DNA from: JAFAXD01 sp035472475 | GTDB lineage: Bacteria; Pseudomonadota; Alphaproteobacteria; Rhizobiales; Xanthobacteraceae | Reading direction: 5' to 3' | NCBI GenBank assembly: GCA_035472475.1 | Contig: DATIPA010000122.1 | Coordinates: forward strand, 6,157-70,156 | DNA length: 64,000 nucleotides | In this document: one piece after another, positions 54,647 to 62,412 of the stretch | Layout of the letters: each line of letters starts with the position of its first letter | Numbering within the stretch: position 1 is the stretch's first letter | Position numbers and translations under genes: made by a program | The notes under the pieces: model-generated | Told to the model about the DNA's origin: nothing | What the model saw: the letters and a program-made list of their open reading frames with translations, nothing else | Database searches by the model: none

Positions 54647-56238
54647 CCCGCGAACGTGTCTATCTGTTCGACACCACGCTGCGCGACGGGGCGCAGACGA
54701 ACGGCGTAGATTTCACGCTCGCCGACAAGCTCGCCATCGCCGGCATGCTCGACAAGCTTGGCATCGACTATGTGGAGGGCGGCTATCCGGGCGCCAACCC
54801 GATCGATACCGAACTATTCGGGCAGGATCGCAAGCTCGCAACCACATTCACCGCCTTCGGCATGACGCGCCGGCCGGGACGGTCTACCTCGAACGACCCC
54901 GGTCTGGCCGCGCTGCTCGAGGCCAATGCCGACGCGATCTGCTTTGTCGCCAAGTCCTCGGACTATCAAGTCCGTGTTGCGCTCGAGACCACACCGGACG
55001 AGAACATCGCCTCCATTCGCGACAGCGTGCGCGCCGCCCGTGCCAAGGGCCGCGAAGTGCTGCTCGATTGCGAGCATTTCTTCGACGGCTACAAGTCAAA
55101 CCCGCAATTCGCGCTGGCGTGCGCGCGCGCCGCCTATGACGCAGGCGCCCGCTGGGTGGTGCTGTGCGACACCAACGGGGGTGCGCTCCCGCACGAGGTC
55201 GAGGCCATCGTGCGCGACGTGGTCAAAGCGATTCCTGGCGACCATGTCGGCATTCACGCGCACAACGACACCGAACAGGCGGTGGCAAACTCGCTCGCCG
55301 CGGTGCGCGCCGGCGCGCGCCAGATTCAGGGCACGCTCAACGGACTCGGCGAACGCTGCGGCAACGCTAACCTGGTGTCCATCATTCCGACCCTGAAGCT
55401 CAAGCCCGAGTACGCGGAGCGCTTTGACATCGGCGTATCAAACGAAGGCCTCAAGACGCTGACGCATGTGTCGCACGCGCTCGACGAACTGCTCAACCGC
55501 GCGTCCGACCGCCACGCGCCCTATGTGGGGGAAAGCGCGTTCGCTACCAAGGCCGGCATCCACGCCTCCGCCATCGTCAAGGATCCGGCAACCTACGAGC
55601 ACGTCGCGCCCGAGGCCGTCGGCAACCGCCGCAAGCTTCTGGTGTCCGACCAGGCGGGTCGCTCGAATGTCCTCGCCGAGCTCGATCGCATCGGGATCAA
55701 GGTCGACAAGGATGACGCCCGCGTGGTGCGTTTGCTCGACGAGGTCAAGGAGCGCGAAGCGGCGGGTTTCGCCTACGAGGCGGCCGATGCGTCGTTCGAG
55801 CTGCTGGCCCGCCGGATGCTCGGCACGGTTCCAGACTATTTCGGCGTGGAGACGTTCGACGTGCGGGTCGAGCAGCGGTTCAGCGCCAAAGGCGAGCGCC
55901 AGACCGTGACCATGGCGGTGGTCAAAGTGAAGGTCGGCAACGAACACCTGATTTCCGCCGCGGAAGGCAACGGCCCGGTCAACGCGCTCGATCTCGCGCT
56001 CCGCAAGGATCTGGGCAAATTCCAGCCCTACATCGCGGGCCTCGAATTGACCGACTATCGCGTACGTATCCTCAATGGTGGGTCCGGCGCGGTGACGCGG
56101 GTGCTAATCGAAAGCCGCGATGAAAGCGGCGAGCACTGGACCACGGTCGGCGTGTCGCCGAATATCATCGAAGCATCGTTCCAGGCGCTGATGGATTCGA
56201 TCGTGTTCAAGCTCGTCCGATCGGGCGCGCCGGCCTGA
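54643..56238 (+). CDS. cimA: Citramalate synthase (CimA/LeuA family)
   Basis: 531 residues. FDTTLRDGAQTNGVDFTLAD (HMGL catalytic start), HAHNDTEQAVANSLAAVRAG, QGTLNGLGERCGNANLVSII (metal His and catalytic residues), and a C-terminal LeuA regulatory domain (VTMAVVKVKVGNEHLISAA ... NPVNALDLALRK-like GPVNALDLALRKDLG). The GVDF in the start motif rather than GVSF points to the citramalate branch, which makes 2-oxobutanoate for isoleucine from pyruvate and acetyl-CoA. Start overlaps the GNAT stop. Confidence 0.86.
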   Translation: MTRERVYLFDTTLRDGAQTNGVDFTLADKLAIAGMLDKLGIDYVEGGYPGANPIDTELFGQDRKLATTFTAFGMTRRPGRSTSNDPGLAALLEANADAICFVAKSSDYQVRVALETTPDENIASIRDSVRAARAKGREVLLDCEHFFDGYKSNPQFALACARAAYDAGARWVVLCDTNGGALPHEVEAIVRDVVKAIPGDHVGIHAHNDTEQAVANSLAAVRAGARQIQGTLNGLGERCGNANLVSIIPTLKLKPEYAERFDIGVSNEGLKTLTHVSHALDELLNRASDRHAPYVGESAFATKAGIHASAIVKDPATYEHVAPEAVGNRRKLLVSDQAGRSNVLAELDRIGIKVDKDDARVVRLLDEVKEREAAGFAYEAADASFELLARRMLGTVPDYFGVETFDVRVEQRFSAKGERQTVTMAVVKVKVGNEHLISAAEGNGPVNALDLALRKDLGKFQPYIAGLELTDYRVRILNGGSGAVTRVLIESRDESGEHWTTVGVSPNIIEASFQALMDSIVFKLVRSGAPA

Positions 56239-56275
56239 GGGCGAGCTCGCGCTGGGGCAGACACGGGGATCGACC

Positions 56276-56983
56276 ATGACAACCACGGCCCAATCGTTCG
56301 ACATCCTGCGCCGGGTTACGACCGCGACCATCACCACGATGCTGCTCAAGAAGGGGATCCGCCGGTGCTGGATGAGCGGCCCAATGCCGTTGACGCCCGG
56401 TGGCGAGCGGTTGGTCGGGCCGGCCTTCACGCTGCGCTTCGTTCCGGCGCGCGAGGATCTCGCGACCCCGGAGAGCTGGGGCAATCCGATCTCGACCCGC
56501 GCTGCGATCGAGGACATGCCGGCCGGCTGCGTTGCAGTCGCCGACGCCATGGGCGTGACCAGTGCCGGCATTTTCGGCGACATTCTCACCGCCCGGATGA
56601 TGAAGCGCGGCGTCACAGCGCTCGTCACCGACGGGGCCGTGCGCGACAAGGCGGGCGTACTGGCGTCGCGCCTACCGGTCTGGTGCGCGGGGGTCGCTGC
56701 GCCCGCATCGGTCAACGGACTGACCTTCGTTGGCTGGCAGCAACCGATCGCGTGCGGTGGCTGCGCAATCTTCCCGGGCGACGTCATTGTGCTCGATGAC
56801 GACGGCGCCGTCGTCATTCCGCAGAACCTCGTCGAATTCGTCGCGCACGAGGGTGCCGAGCACGAACTTTATGAGAGCTGGGTCGTGAGCGAAGTGGAAC
56901 GTGGCGCAAAATTGCCGGGCCTCTATCCGCCCAACGAGGACGCCAAGGCGCGCTACGCGGCCTGGCGCAAGCAGCATAACTAG
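56276..56983 (+). CDS. RraA-like 4-hydroxy-4-methyl-2-oxoglutarate aldolase family protein
   Basis: 235 residues. The family core GVTSAGIFGDILTARMMKRG followed by VTALVTDGAVRDKAGV holds the Arg-Asp pair that binds metal and substrate; CGGCAIFPGDVIVLDDDGAVVIP is the second core. Members are either RNase E regulators or HMG/CHA aldolases; the ring-type TDGAVRD with metal ligands favours an aldolase. 37 bp after citramalate synthase. Confidence 0.85.
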   Translation: MTTTAQSFDILRRVTTATITTMLLKKGIRRCWMSGPMPLTPGGERLVGPAFTLRFVPAREDLATPESWGNPISTRAAIEDMPAGCVAVADAMGVTSAGIFGDILTARMMKRGVTALVTDGAVRDKAGVLASRLPVWCAGVAAPASVNGLTFVGWQQPIACGGCAIFPGDVIVLDDDGAVVIPQNLVEFVAHEGAEHELYESWVVSEVERGAKLPGLYPPNEDAKARYAAWRKQHN

Positions 56984-57026
56984 GCCGCCGCGATTGCGGC
57001 ACGAGGTCAAGCTCACACACGCCCCA

Positions 57027-57821
57027 ATGTTCTTCATCCTTTCGAAGACGCTCGCATTTTTCACGTTACCGTCGAGTCTCCTGATCATGCTGGCAATAGC
57101 CGGCACCGTGCTCCTGTTCACGCGTTTTGCACGCATCGGACGCACGTTCCTCTTGGTTAGCATGCTGGGGTTTGTGGTCTTCGGATTCTCGCCTCTCGGC
57201 AAAGTGCTGTTCTGGATGCTGGAAAACCGCTTTCCAGCCTGGAACGCGACGTCGGGTGCGCCGACGGGCTTCATCATTCTGGGGGGCTCGGTTGATCCCG
57301 CCATCTCAGCAGCGCACGGTGAGGTGGCGATCACGGACTCGTTTGAGCGGCTGGCTGTCGTGCCCGAGCTTATTAAGCGCTACCCCGGGACGCGGATCAT
57401 TTTCACCGGCGGCAACGGCACCCTGTTCGGTGGAGGATCGGAGGCTACCTACGTGGAACAATTGTTGGCCCGCTTCGGCGTCGCGTCGGGGCGTGTGGAG
57501 TTTGAGGGTCAATCCCGTAACACGCTGGAGAATGCGCAGCTCAGCAAGATCCTCGCGGCGCCTAAAGCCGGTGAACGCTGGGTGGTAGTGACCTCCGCGT
57601 ATCATATGCCGCGCGCGATGGCCGCGTTCCGGAGCGCCGATTTCGAGGTCGAGGCGTTTCCGGTCGACTGGCAACTTGCCGACCGCAGTGAACTTTATTG
57701 GCCGCAACCGTCGATCGTCGAGGGGTTGGCGTTTACCGACCGGACAGCGCGCGAGTTCATTGGGCTCGCGGTCTACCGGTTGACCGGCCGGTCCCGCGAG
57801 TGGCTGCCTGGTCCCCGCTGA
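57027..57821 (+). CDS. YdcF/ElyC-family membrane protein (DUF218)
   Basis: 264 residues. Two N-terminal membrane helices (LLIMLAIAGTVLLFTRF, FLLVSMLGFVVFGFSPLG), then a DUF218 domain: GFIILGGSVDPAIS, RYPGTRIIFTGGNGTLFGG, SRNTLENAQLSKIL and VVVTSAYHMPRAMAAFRSA. Such proteins act in envelope or undecaprenyl-phosphate-linked steps. ATG 57027 has no clear ribosome binding site. Confidence 0.82.
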   Translation: MFFILSKTLAFFTLPSSLLIMLAIAGTVLLFTRFARIGRTFLLVSMLGFVVFGFSPLGKVLFWMLENRFPAWNATSGAPTGFIILGGSVDPAISAAHGEVAITDSFERLAVVPELIKRYPGTRIIFTGGNGTLFGGGSEATYVEQLLARFGVASGRVEFEGQSRNTLENAQLSKILAAPKAGERWVVVTSAYHMPRAMAAFRSADFEVEAFPVDWQLADRSELYWPQPSIVEGLAFTDRTAREFIGLAVYRLTGRSREWLPGPR

Positions 57822-57903
57822 AGCCCACAGGCTTCCACTTCGCGGATGACGCTTGCGCGGCATCCGGCTAAAACGCCGCGAGACGCTCTCTGGGAGATGG
57901 ACG

Positions 57904-58323
57904 ATGCCGCAAAACATCGTGGTCCACGTCGACGATTTGGTGAAGGCAGCCGAACGCGAGATCGAAACACTCGACGTTGCCGACGCGATCAAGCTCAGCG
58001 GGCGCGACGACGTGGTGTTTGTCGACCTTCGCGATATTCGCGAGCTCGCGCGCGACGGCCGGATGCCCGGCGCATTCCACTGCCCGCGCGGCATGCTGGA
58101 ATTCTGGATCGACCCCCTGAGCAAGTATCACAAGGAGGCGTTCGCACAGGACAAGCGGTTCGTGTTCTTCTGCGCCGCGGGCGCGCGCTCGGCGCTGGCG
58201 ACGCAGACCGCCCGCCGCATGGGATTGCGGCCGGTCGCGCATATCAAGGGCGGCTTTGGTGCCTGGAAAGCCGCGGGCGGTGCGGTCGAGTTGCCGGCGG
58301 ACACGAAATCAAATCCGCGCTAG
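57904..58323 (+). CDS. Rhodanese-like domain protein
   Basis: 139 residues from ATG 57904 with GGGAGATGG upstream. The catalytic Cys90 sits in FFCAAGARSALAT, and VVFVDLRDIRELARDGRMPG precedes it. Sulfur transferase or phosphatase-like. Its stop codon TAG (58321-58323) is the inner TAG of the CTAGTG end of palindrome E1, so the repeat's edge determines the C-terminus. Confidence 0.87.
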   Translation: MPQNIVVHVDDLVKAAEREIETLDVADAIKLSGRDDVVFVDLRDIRELARDGRMPGAFHCPRGMLEFWIDPLSKYHKEAFAQDKRFVFFCAAGARSALATQTARRMGLRPVAHIKGGFGAWKAAGGAVELPADTKSNPR

Positions 58324-58395
58324 TGTCCCGATTCCGAAGTTCGCTTTATCTTGCGGCACTCTCTGTAGCGAACTTCGGAATCAAAGGGACACTAG
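58320..58395. repeat. Palindromic repeat E1 (CGAAGTTCG class)
   Basis: CTAGTGTCCCGATTCCGAAG and CTTCGGAATCAAAGGGACAC as arms, ~23-nt centre, 76 bp. Overlaps the rhodanese stop codon. Near-identical to the reverse complement of D2. Confidence 0.83.
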
Positions 58396-58408
58396 CAAAT
58401 ATATGATC

Positions 58409-58486
58409 CTAGTGTGGCTTGGGATTTGAAGTTCCCATAACGAGCTGGCCGCGAGACTGATAGGAACTTCAAATCCGCCACACTAG
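58409..58486. repeat. Palindromic repeat E2 (TTTGAAGTTCC class)
   Basis: CTAGTGTGG...GATTTGAAGTTCC and GGAACTTCAAATC...CCACACTAG, ~26-nt centre, 78 bp. Joined to E1 by the 13-nt linker CAAATATATGATC. Ends 15 bp before the GST gene start. Confidence 0.82.
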
Positions 58487-58501
58487 CGGCGCATTGCAAC
58501 A

Positions 58502-59176
58502 ATGCTGCTCATTCTCGGCAACAAGAACTATTCATCGTGGTCGATGCGGCCCTGGATCGCGATGCGCGTGGCCGGCCTGACGTTCGACGAAGAGGTGATT
58601 TCGCTCAATGCGCCGGAGTTCAAGGGCCGCCTGCTCCAGGTCGCCGGCACCGGCAAGGTCCCGACCTTGATCGACGGCGACGTCCGCGTCTGGGAATCGC
58701 TCGCGATCCTCGAATATCTGGCTGAAAGATTTCCAGACGCCGGACTGTGGCCGGCCGACCCGAAGGCGCGCGCGCACGCGCGCGTGATCGCGAACGAGAT
58801 GCACGCGGGGTTCCTGCCCCTGCGCCGGGCTTGCCCAATGAACATGTGGCGTCCGGTGAAGAAACTCACGCTGAGCGACGACGTGGCTGCCAACGTCCGC
58901 CGCATCGACGCGATGTGGACGGATTGCCGCGCGCGCGTTGGCGCGGGCGGACCGTTTCTGTTCGGCCGCTTCACAACCGCCGACGCCATGTATGCGCCGG
59001 TGGTATCGCGGTTTCACACCTACGGCGTCGACGTGGGTCCCGCGTCACGCGCCTACATGGAGGCCGTGATGGCGCTGCCGGCCTGGCGCGAATGGCGTGC
59101 CGCGGCGCTCAAAGAGCCCTGGGTGCTGCCGGAAGACGAGCCCGATTGGCCGCAGGTGCTGCGCGAGCAGGCGTGA
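58502..59176 (+). CDS. Glutathione S-transferase family protein
   Basis: 224 residues. Thioredoxin-fold N-terminus ILGNKNYSSWSMRPWIAMR with the catalytic Ser/Tyr region NYSSWSMR, GKVPTLIDGDVRVWESLAIL (cis-Pro and Glu-Ser GSH contacts), then an all-helical domain with FLFGRFTTADAMYAPVVSRF. Resembles YfcF/GstB-like bacterial GSTs. Cytoplasmic detoxification role is family inference. Confidence 0.88.
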   Translation: MLLILGNKNYSSWSMRPWIAMRVAGLTFDEEVISLNAPEFKGRLLQVAGTGKVPTLIDGDVRVWESLAILEYLAERFPDAGLWPADPKARAHARVIANEMHAGFLPLRRACPMNMWRPVKKLTLSDDVAANVRRIDAMWTDCRARVGAGGPFLFGRFTTADAMYAPVVSRFHTYGVDVGPASRAYMEAVMALPAWREWRAAALKEPWVLPEDEPDWPQVLREQA

Positions 59177-59182
59177 AAAGCG

Positions 59183-59671
59183 TTACCCACTCGCCAACTT
59201 CTCCTGCAGTTCGACCAGCAACGGCCGTTGGTACACGATGATCTTATCCAGCGCTGCGTCGACGCCGAACCATTGCGCGCGGTCGACTTCAGGAAAGCTT
59301 TGACGCCGGCCGGAGCGCGGCGGCCATTCGATCTCGAAGGTATTGCTGGCGAGTTCGGCCGGATCGAAGTCGCCCGCGCACGCGAATGCATGCACAATCT
59401 TTCCGCTCGTTTGCGTCACCGGCCGGAGTGGCAGGAATGGGCCCGCTGCCGTAAAGCCGGTCTCCTCGGTGAACTCGCGTTGCGCCGTCGCCAGCAGATC
59501 GGGGTCGGCAGCGCTTTCAGCCAATCCCTTGGGAATGGTCCACGCGCCGGTATCTTTCTTCGCCCAGAATGGGCCGCCCGGATGCGCGAGCAGAACGTCG
59601 ACGCCCTCGGCACTGCGCCGATAAACCAGCAAACCGGCGCTGATTTGGGCTCGGCGAGCTGCCCGCGCCAT
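59183..59671 (-). CDS. Nudix hydrolase
   Basis: 162 residues. Nudix region PKGLAESAADPDLLATAQRE continuing FTEETGF; the REFTEETG core is normal but the first half has two extra residues, so the G-x5-E part does not align with a Glu. The start ISAGLLVYRR and FWAKKDTGAWTIPKG fit the DR1025/MutT-like hydrolases. Its ATG overlaps the ThDP-enzyme stop by one base (TGATG). Confidence 0.84.
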   Translation of the reverse strand: MARAARRAQISAGLLVYRRSAEGVDVLLAHPGGPFWAKKDTGAWTIPKGLAESAADPDLLATAQREFTEETGFTAAGPFLPLRPVTQTSGKIVHAFACAGDFDPAELASNTFEIEWPPRSGRRQSFPEVDRAQWFGVDAALDKIIVYQRPLLVELQEKLASG

Positions 59672-61359
59672 CAGGTCACGGCCGCCGGCGCGATGGCGTC
59701 GATGTCCGTCACCACGTCGATAATAGCCGGGCGGTTCGCGGCGAGCGCATGTGCCAGCGCCGGCGCAAGCTGCCCGGGCTGCTCGACGCGGAGCCCGAGC
59801 GCACCAATCTCCTCTGCAATGCGCGCGAAATTGACGTTGCGGTAGGTCCACAACTCGCGCGCCTGTTGGGTTTGCTCGCCGCCGTAGGCGCGGTCGAAGC
59901 CGCGCTTGGATTGATTGCCGCCGCTGTTGTTGTTGACCACCGTCACGGTGTTGATTCCCCAGCGCACCGCGGTTTCGATTTCCGCGATGTGGTACCAAAA
60001 CCCGGCATCGCCGGTGAACACCACCACCGGGCGGTCCGGGCAGGCGCATTTGGCGCCGAGGCCGGCCGGAAACGCCCACCCCAGATGCCCTGCGCTGCGC
60101 AAATAGCTCTGCTGTGCACTGGTGAGATCGAACATACCGCCCATCCACATGCCGGCGTGACCGGTGTCGACCACGACGATCGCATTGCCCGGCATGTCCC
60201 GCGTCAGGTCGTGGCAGATGCGCTCCGGTCTGATCGGGACTGCGTTCGACGTCAGTGCACCCGCGTATTTGGTGCGCCAATCGCGGCAGATCGTCTGCGT
60301 CTCGGCAATCCATGGTTTGCGCTTGCCGGCGCCGGCGTGATCCGCGTGCTTTGCCATGAGGGCGAGCGTTGCCTTCGCATCGCCGAGCACCGCAGCCTTG
60401 AGCGGATAATTGCGTCCGAGTGCCTGCGGATCGATATCAATCTGAATCGCCGGCGTGCCGATCTTCGGCACCTCCCAGAAATGCGTGGTCATGCCGCCGG
60501 TCTCGGTGCCGATGAAACACACGATATCGGCGCGGTTGACGACGCGGTTGGCGCTTTCGCGCGAATAGGTGCCGGCGACGCCGACGCTGAGCGGATGATT
60601 TCCCGCAATCGCGTCCTTGCCGTTGAGCGAGGTCGCGACTGGAACCTGCAAGGCTTCCGCCAGCGCGACGAGCTCGGGCCCCGCGCCGGAGGCGCGCACG
60701 CCGCCGCCGGCGACAATCACGGGACGCTCCGCCTGCGCCAACAACGCCAGCGCGGCCGTCACCGCCGCGGCTTCCGGCTGCGGCCGGAACGGCGGCACGC
60801 GCGCAAACCCCGCCTCAACGAGCGGTTCCAGCTCGGCCTCCTCGGCATCGATCTGACCCTCGTTGCCGCGAAATTGCAGATGCACCGGGCCCGGCGTGCC
60901 GCTGACCGCGACCCGGAACGCCTGCCGCACCATGTCGGGAAACCGCGCGACGTCGTCGACGGTGGCATTCAGTTTGGTCACCGGTTCGAACGCGGGTACG
61001 TCGTCGATCTCCTGATAGACCTTGCGGAACTTGGTCCTGGGCTCGCGGCCGCCCGTGAATGCGATCACCGGCGAATGCGCGAGGTAGGCATCGCGCAGGC
61101 CGGCGGCGAGATTAAGCGCCCCGATCACCTGCGCCATGCAGATGCCGGGCTTGCCGGATGCGCGCGCATAACCATCGGCCATGTAGGCGGCAGCTTTCTC
61201 GCCGTGCGCGTGGATCCGCTTGATCGCGGTACGCCGCTCCATCTCGGCGAGCGTTCGGCGCAGCACCGCCGGCACCATGAAGACGTGGGTTACGCCATAA
61301 CCGTCGAGCATGTCGGCGAGACATTGCGCGCCGGTCATGCGGCGATTGTGTCCAAGCAT
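59671..61359 (-). CDS. Thiamine diphosphate-dependent enzyme (acetolactate synthase-like)
   Basis: About 562 residues from ATG 61359 (ATG 61338 also possible). The Glu that activates ThDP is in IHAHGEKAAAYMADGYARAS; the middle domain has VIVAGGGVRASGAGPELVAL; the C-terminal ThDP/Mg site is VVFTGDAGFWYHIAEIETAV then NNNSGGNQ. The family includes acetolactate synthase, oxalyl-CoA decarboxylase and benzaldehyde lyase; no small subunit is present and no FAD-specific loop could be confirmed, so the reaction is open. It lies 13 bp after the cyclase gene, and before a Nudix gene. Confidence 0.86.
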   Translation of the reverse strand: MLGHNRRMTGAQCLADMLDGYGVTHVFMVPAVLRRTLAEMERRTAIKRIHAHGEKAAAYMADGYARASGKPGICMAQVIGALNLAAGLRDAYLAHSPVIAFTGGREPRTKFRKVYQEIDDVPAFEPVTKLNATVDDVARFPDMVRQAFRVAVSGTPGPVHLQFRGNEGQIDAEEAELEPLVEAGFARVPPFRPQPEAAAVTAALALLAQAERPVIVAGGGVRASGAGPELVALAEALQVPVATSLNGKDAIAGNHPLSVGVAGTYSRESANRVVNRADIVCFIGTETGGMTTHFWEVPKIGTPAIQIDIDPQALGRNYPLKAAVLGDAKATLALMAKHADHAGAGKRKPWIAETQTICRDWRTKYAGALTSNAVPIRPERICHDLTRDMPGNAIVVVDTGHAGMWMGGMFDLTSAQQSYLRSAGHLGWAFPAGLGAKCACPDRPVVVFTGDAGFWYHIAEIETAVRWGINTVTVVNNNSGGNQSKRGFDRAYGGEQTQQARELWTYRNVNFARIAEEIGALGLRVEQPGQLAPALAHALAANRPAIIDVVTDIDAIAPAAVT

Positions 61360-61372
61360 GATGATCGTCGCT

Positions 61373-62341
61373 CTATTTGATGGCCAATGGATTGGTGGGC
61401 GAGCCGACCGCGCCGGTGATCGGGATCGCGGGGGCGACGAACATGAATTCGTAGACCCGATCGCGGGCGCAGTCTTGCGCAAGTTCGGCGAGGTAGAAGA
61501 TCTCGCCCATGGTGATGCCCTTGATCGGGATCGTGATCCAATGCCAAGGCTGGTTGATGCCGGCCTCGGTTTCGTTCGGCCGCACTTCGCACCCCCAGGT
61601 GTCACTAGCGATCGCGGCGATTTCCTTGCTGTGGATCCACTCCAACGTTTCGAACGAAAACCCCGGCGCGTCGCCGCCTGGATAGCCGTCCCAGCTCTTG
61701 GCGGCGAGACAGCGCTCCATCTGGCCGGTTCGCACGATCACATAGTCGCCGCGCTTGACGCTGACACCCTGCGCTTTGCAGGTTTGCTCGAGATCGGCGC
61801 TGGTGACGGCGTAGCCGTCCTCCAGCGCGTCCTTGCCGAGCGCACGCGCGACGTCGAGGAATACGCCGCGCCCGACCATCTTGTTCTTGGTTTTCTCGAT
61901 CCCGCATTTTTGCGCACCGAAGCTCGTGACTTCGCGGCAGTCATACCCGTTCCACATGAAATTCTCGTAGAACACGTGGCCGAGGCCGTCCCACTGGGTG
62001 CCGCACTGCAACGGCATGACGACCATATCGTCGGCCGCGCGAATTCCGCGATGATCGAGCACGCCTGCGTAGGCGTCGGTGCCGGTGCGCAGCATGACGT
62101 GCAGCGGATTGATGCGTCCGAGTGCCGGATAGGCTGACTTGGCGCCTTGCGGCCCGTGCTGGTCGAAGTTGAGCGCGAGCGAAATCACCTTGCCTTGGCG
62201 CACCAGCCTGGCGGCGGCGATGATGTCGTCCGGCGTCGTGTAGTTGAGCGTGCCGATTTCGTCGTTTGCTCCCCACTTGCCCCAATTCTTGTATTTCTCC
62301 GCCGCGTTGCGCAGGTCCTGACGCGTGAATTTCCTTGCCAT
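61373..62341 (-). CDS. Cyclase-family metal hydrolase (PF04199)
   Basis: 322 residues from ATG 62341 with CGGGGAAA ahead. The family motif H-x-G-T-H/Q-x-D appears as LQCGTQWDGLGHVFYENFMW, with later GYPGGDAPGFSFETLEWI and ASDTWGCEVRPNE as the second metal-side loop. Members (kynurenine formamidase, isatin hydrolase) hydrolyse cyclic amides. Paired with the ThDP enzyme and divergent from a Bug binding protein gene, suggesting uptake and breakdown of one compound; the compound is not readable. Confidence 0.85.
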   Translation of the reverse strand: MARKFTRQDLRNAAEKYKNWGKWGANDEIGTLNYTTPDDIIAAARLVRQGKVISLALNFDQHGPQGAKSAYPALGRINPLHVMLRTGTDAYAGVLDHRGIRAADDMVVMPLQCGTQWDGLGHVFYENFMWNGYDCREVTSFGAQKCGIEKTKNKMVGRGVFLDVARALGKDALEDGYAVTSADLEQTCKAQGVSVKRGDYVIVRTGQMERCLAAKSWDGYPGGDAPGFSFETLEWIHSKEIAAIASDTWGCEVRPNETEAGINQPWHWITIPIKGITMGEIFYLAELAQDCARDRVYEFMFVAPAIPITGAVGSPTNPLAIK

Positions 62342-62412
62342 GCATTTCCCCGTTGGATCGCCTTGCAGACAAAAATGATGATAGCATTGGCGCAAAACCA
62401 CGGGAGGGTGCC

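Noticed and set aside
42192..58486. CRISPR-like array of palindromes
   Set aside because: The repeats are inverted, unequal in spacing and separated by genes; there are no regular spacers and no cas genes.
59183..60313. 376-residue minus-strand frame as one protein
   Set aside because: Only the C-terminal part (from ATG 59671) is a Nudix domain; the N-terminal part is an out-of-frame reading of the ThDP gene.
59749..61380. 543-residue plus-strand open frame
   Set aside because: Antisense to the ThDP enzyme gene, with very Arg/Gly/His-rich composition and no domain.
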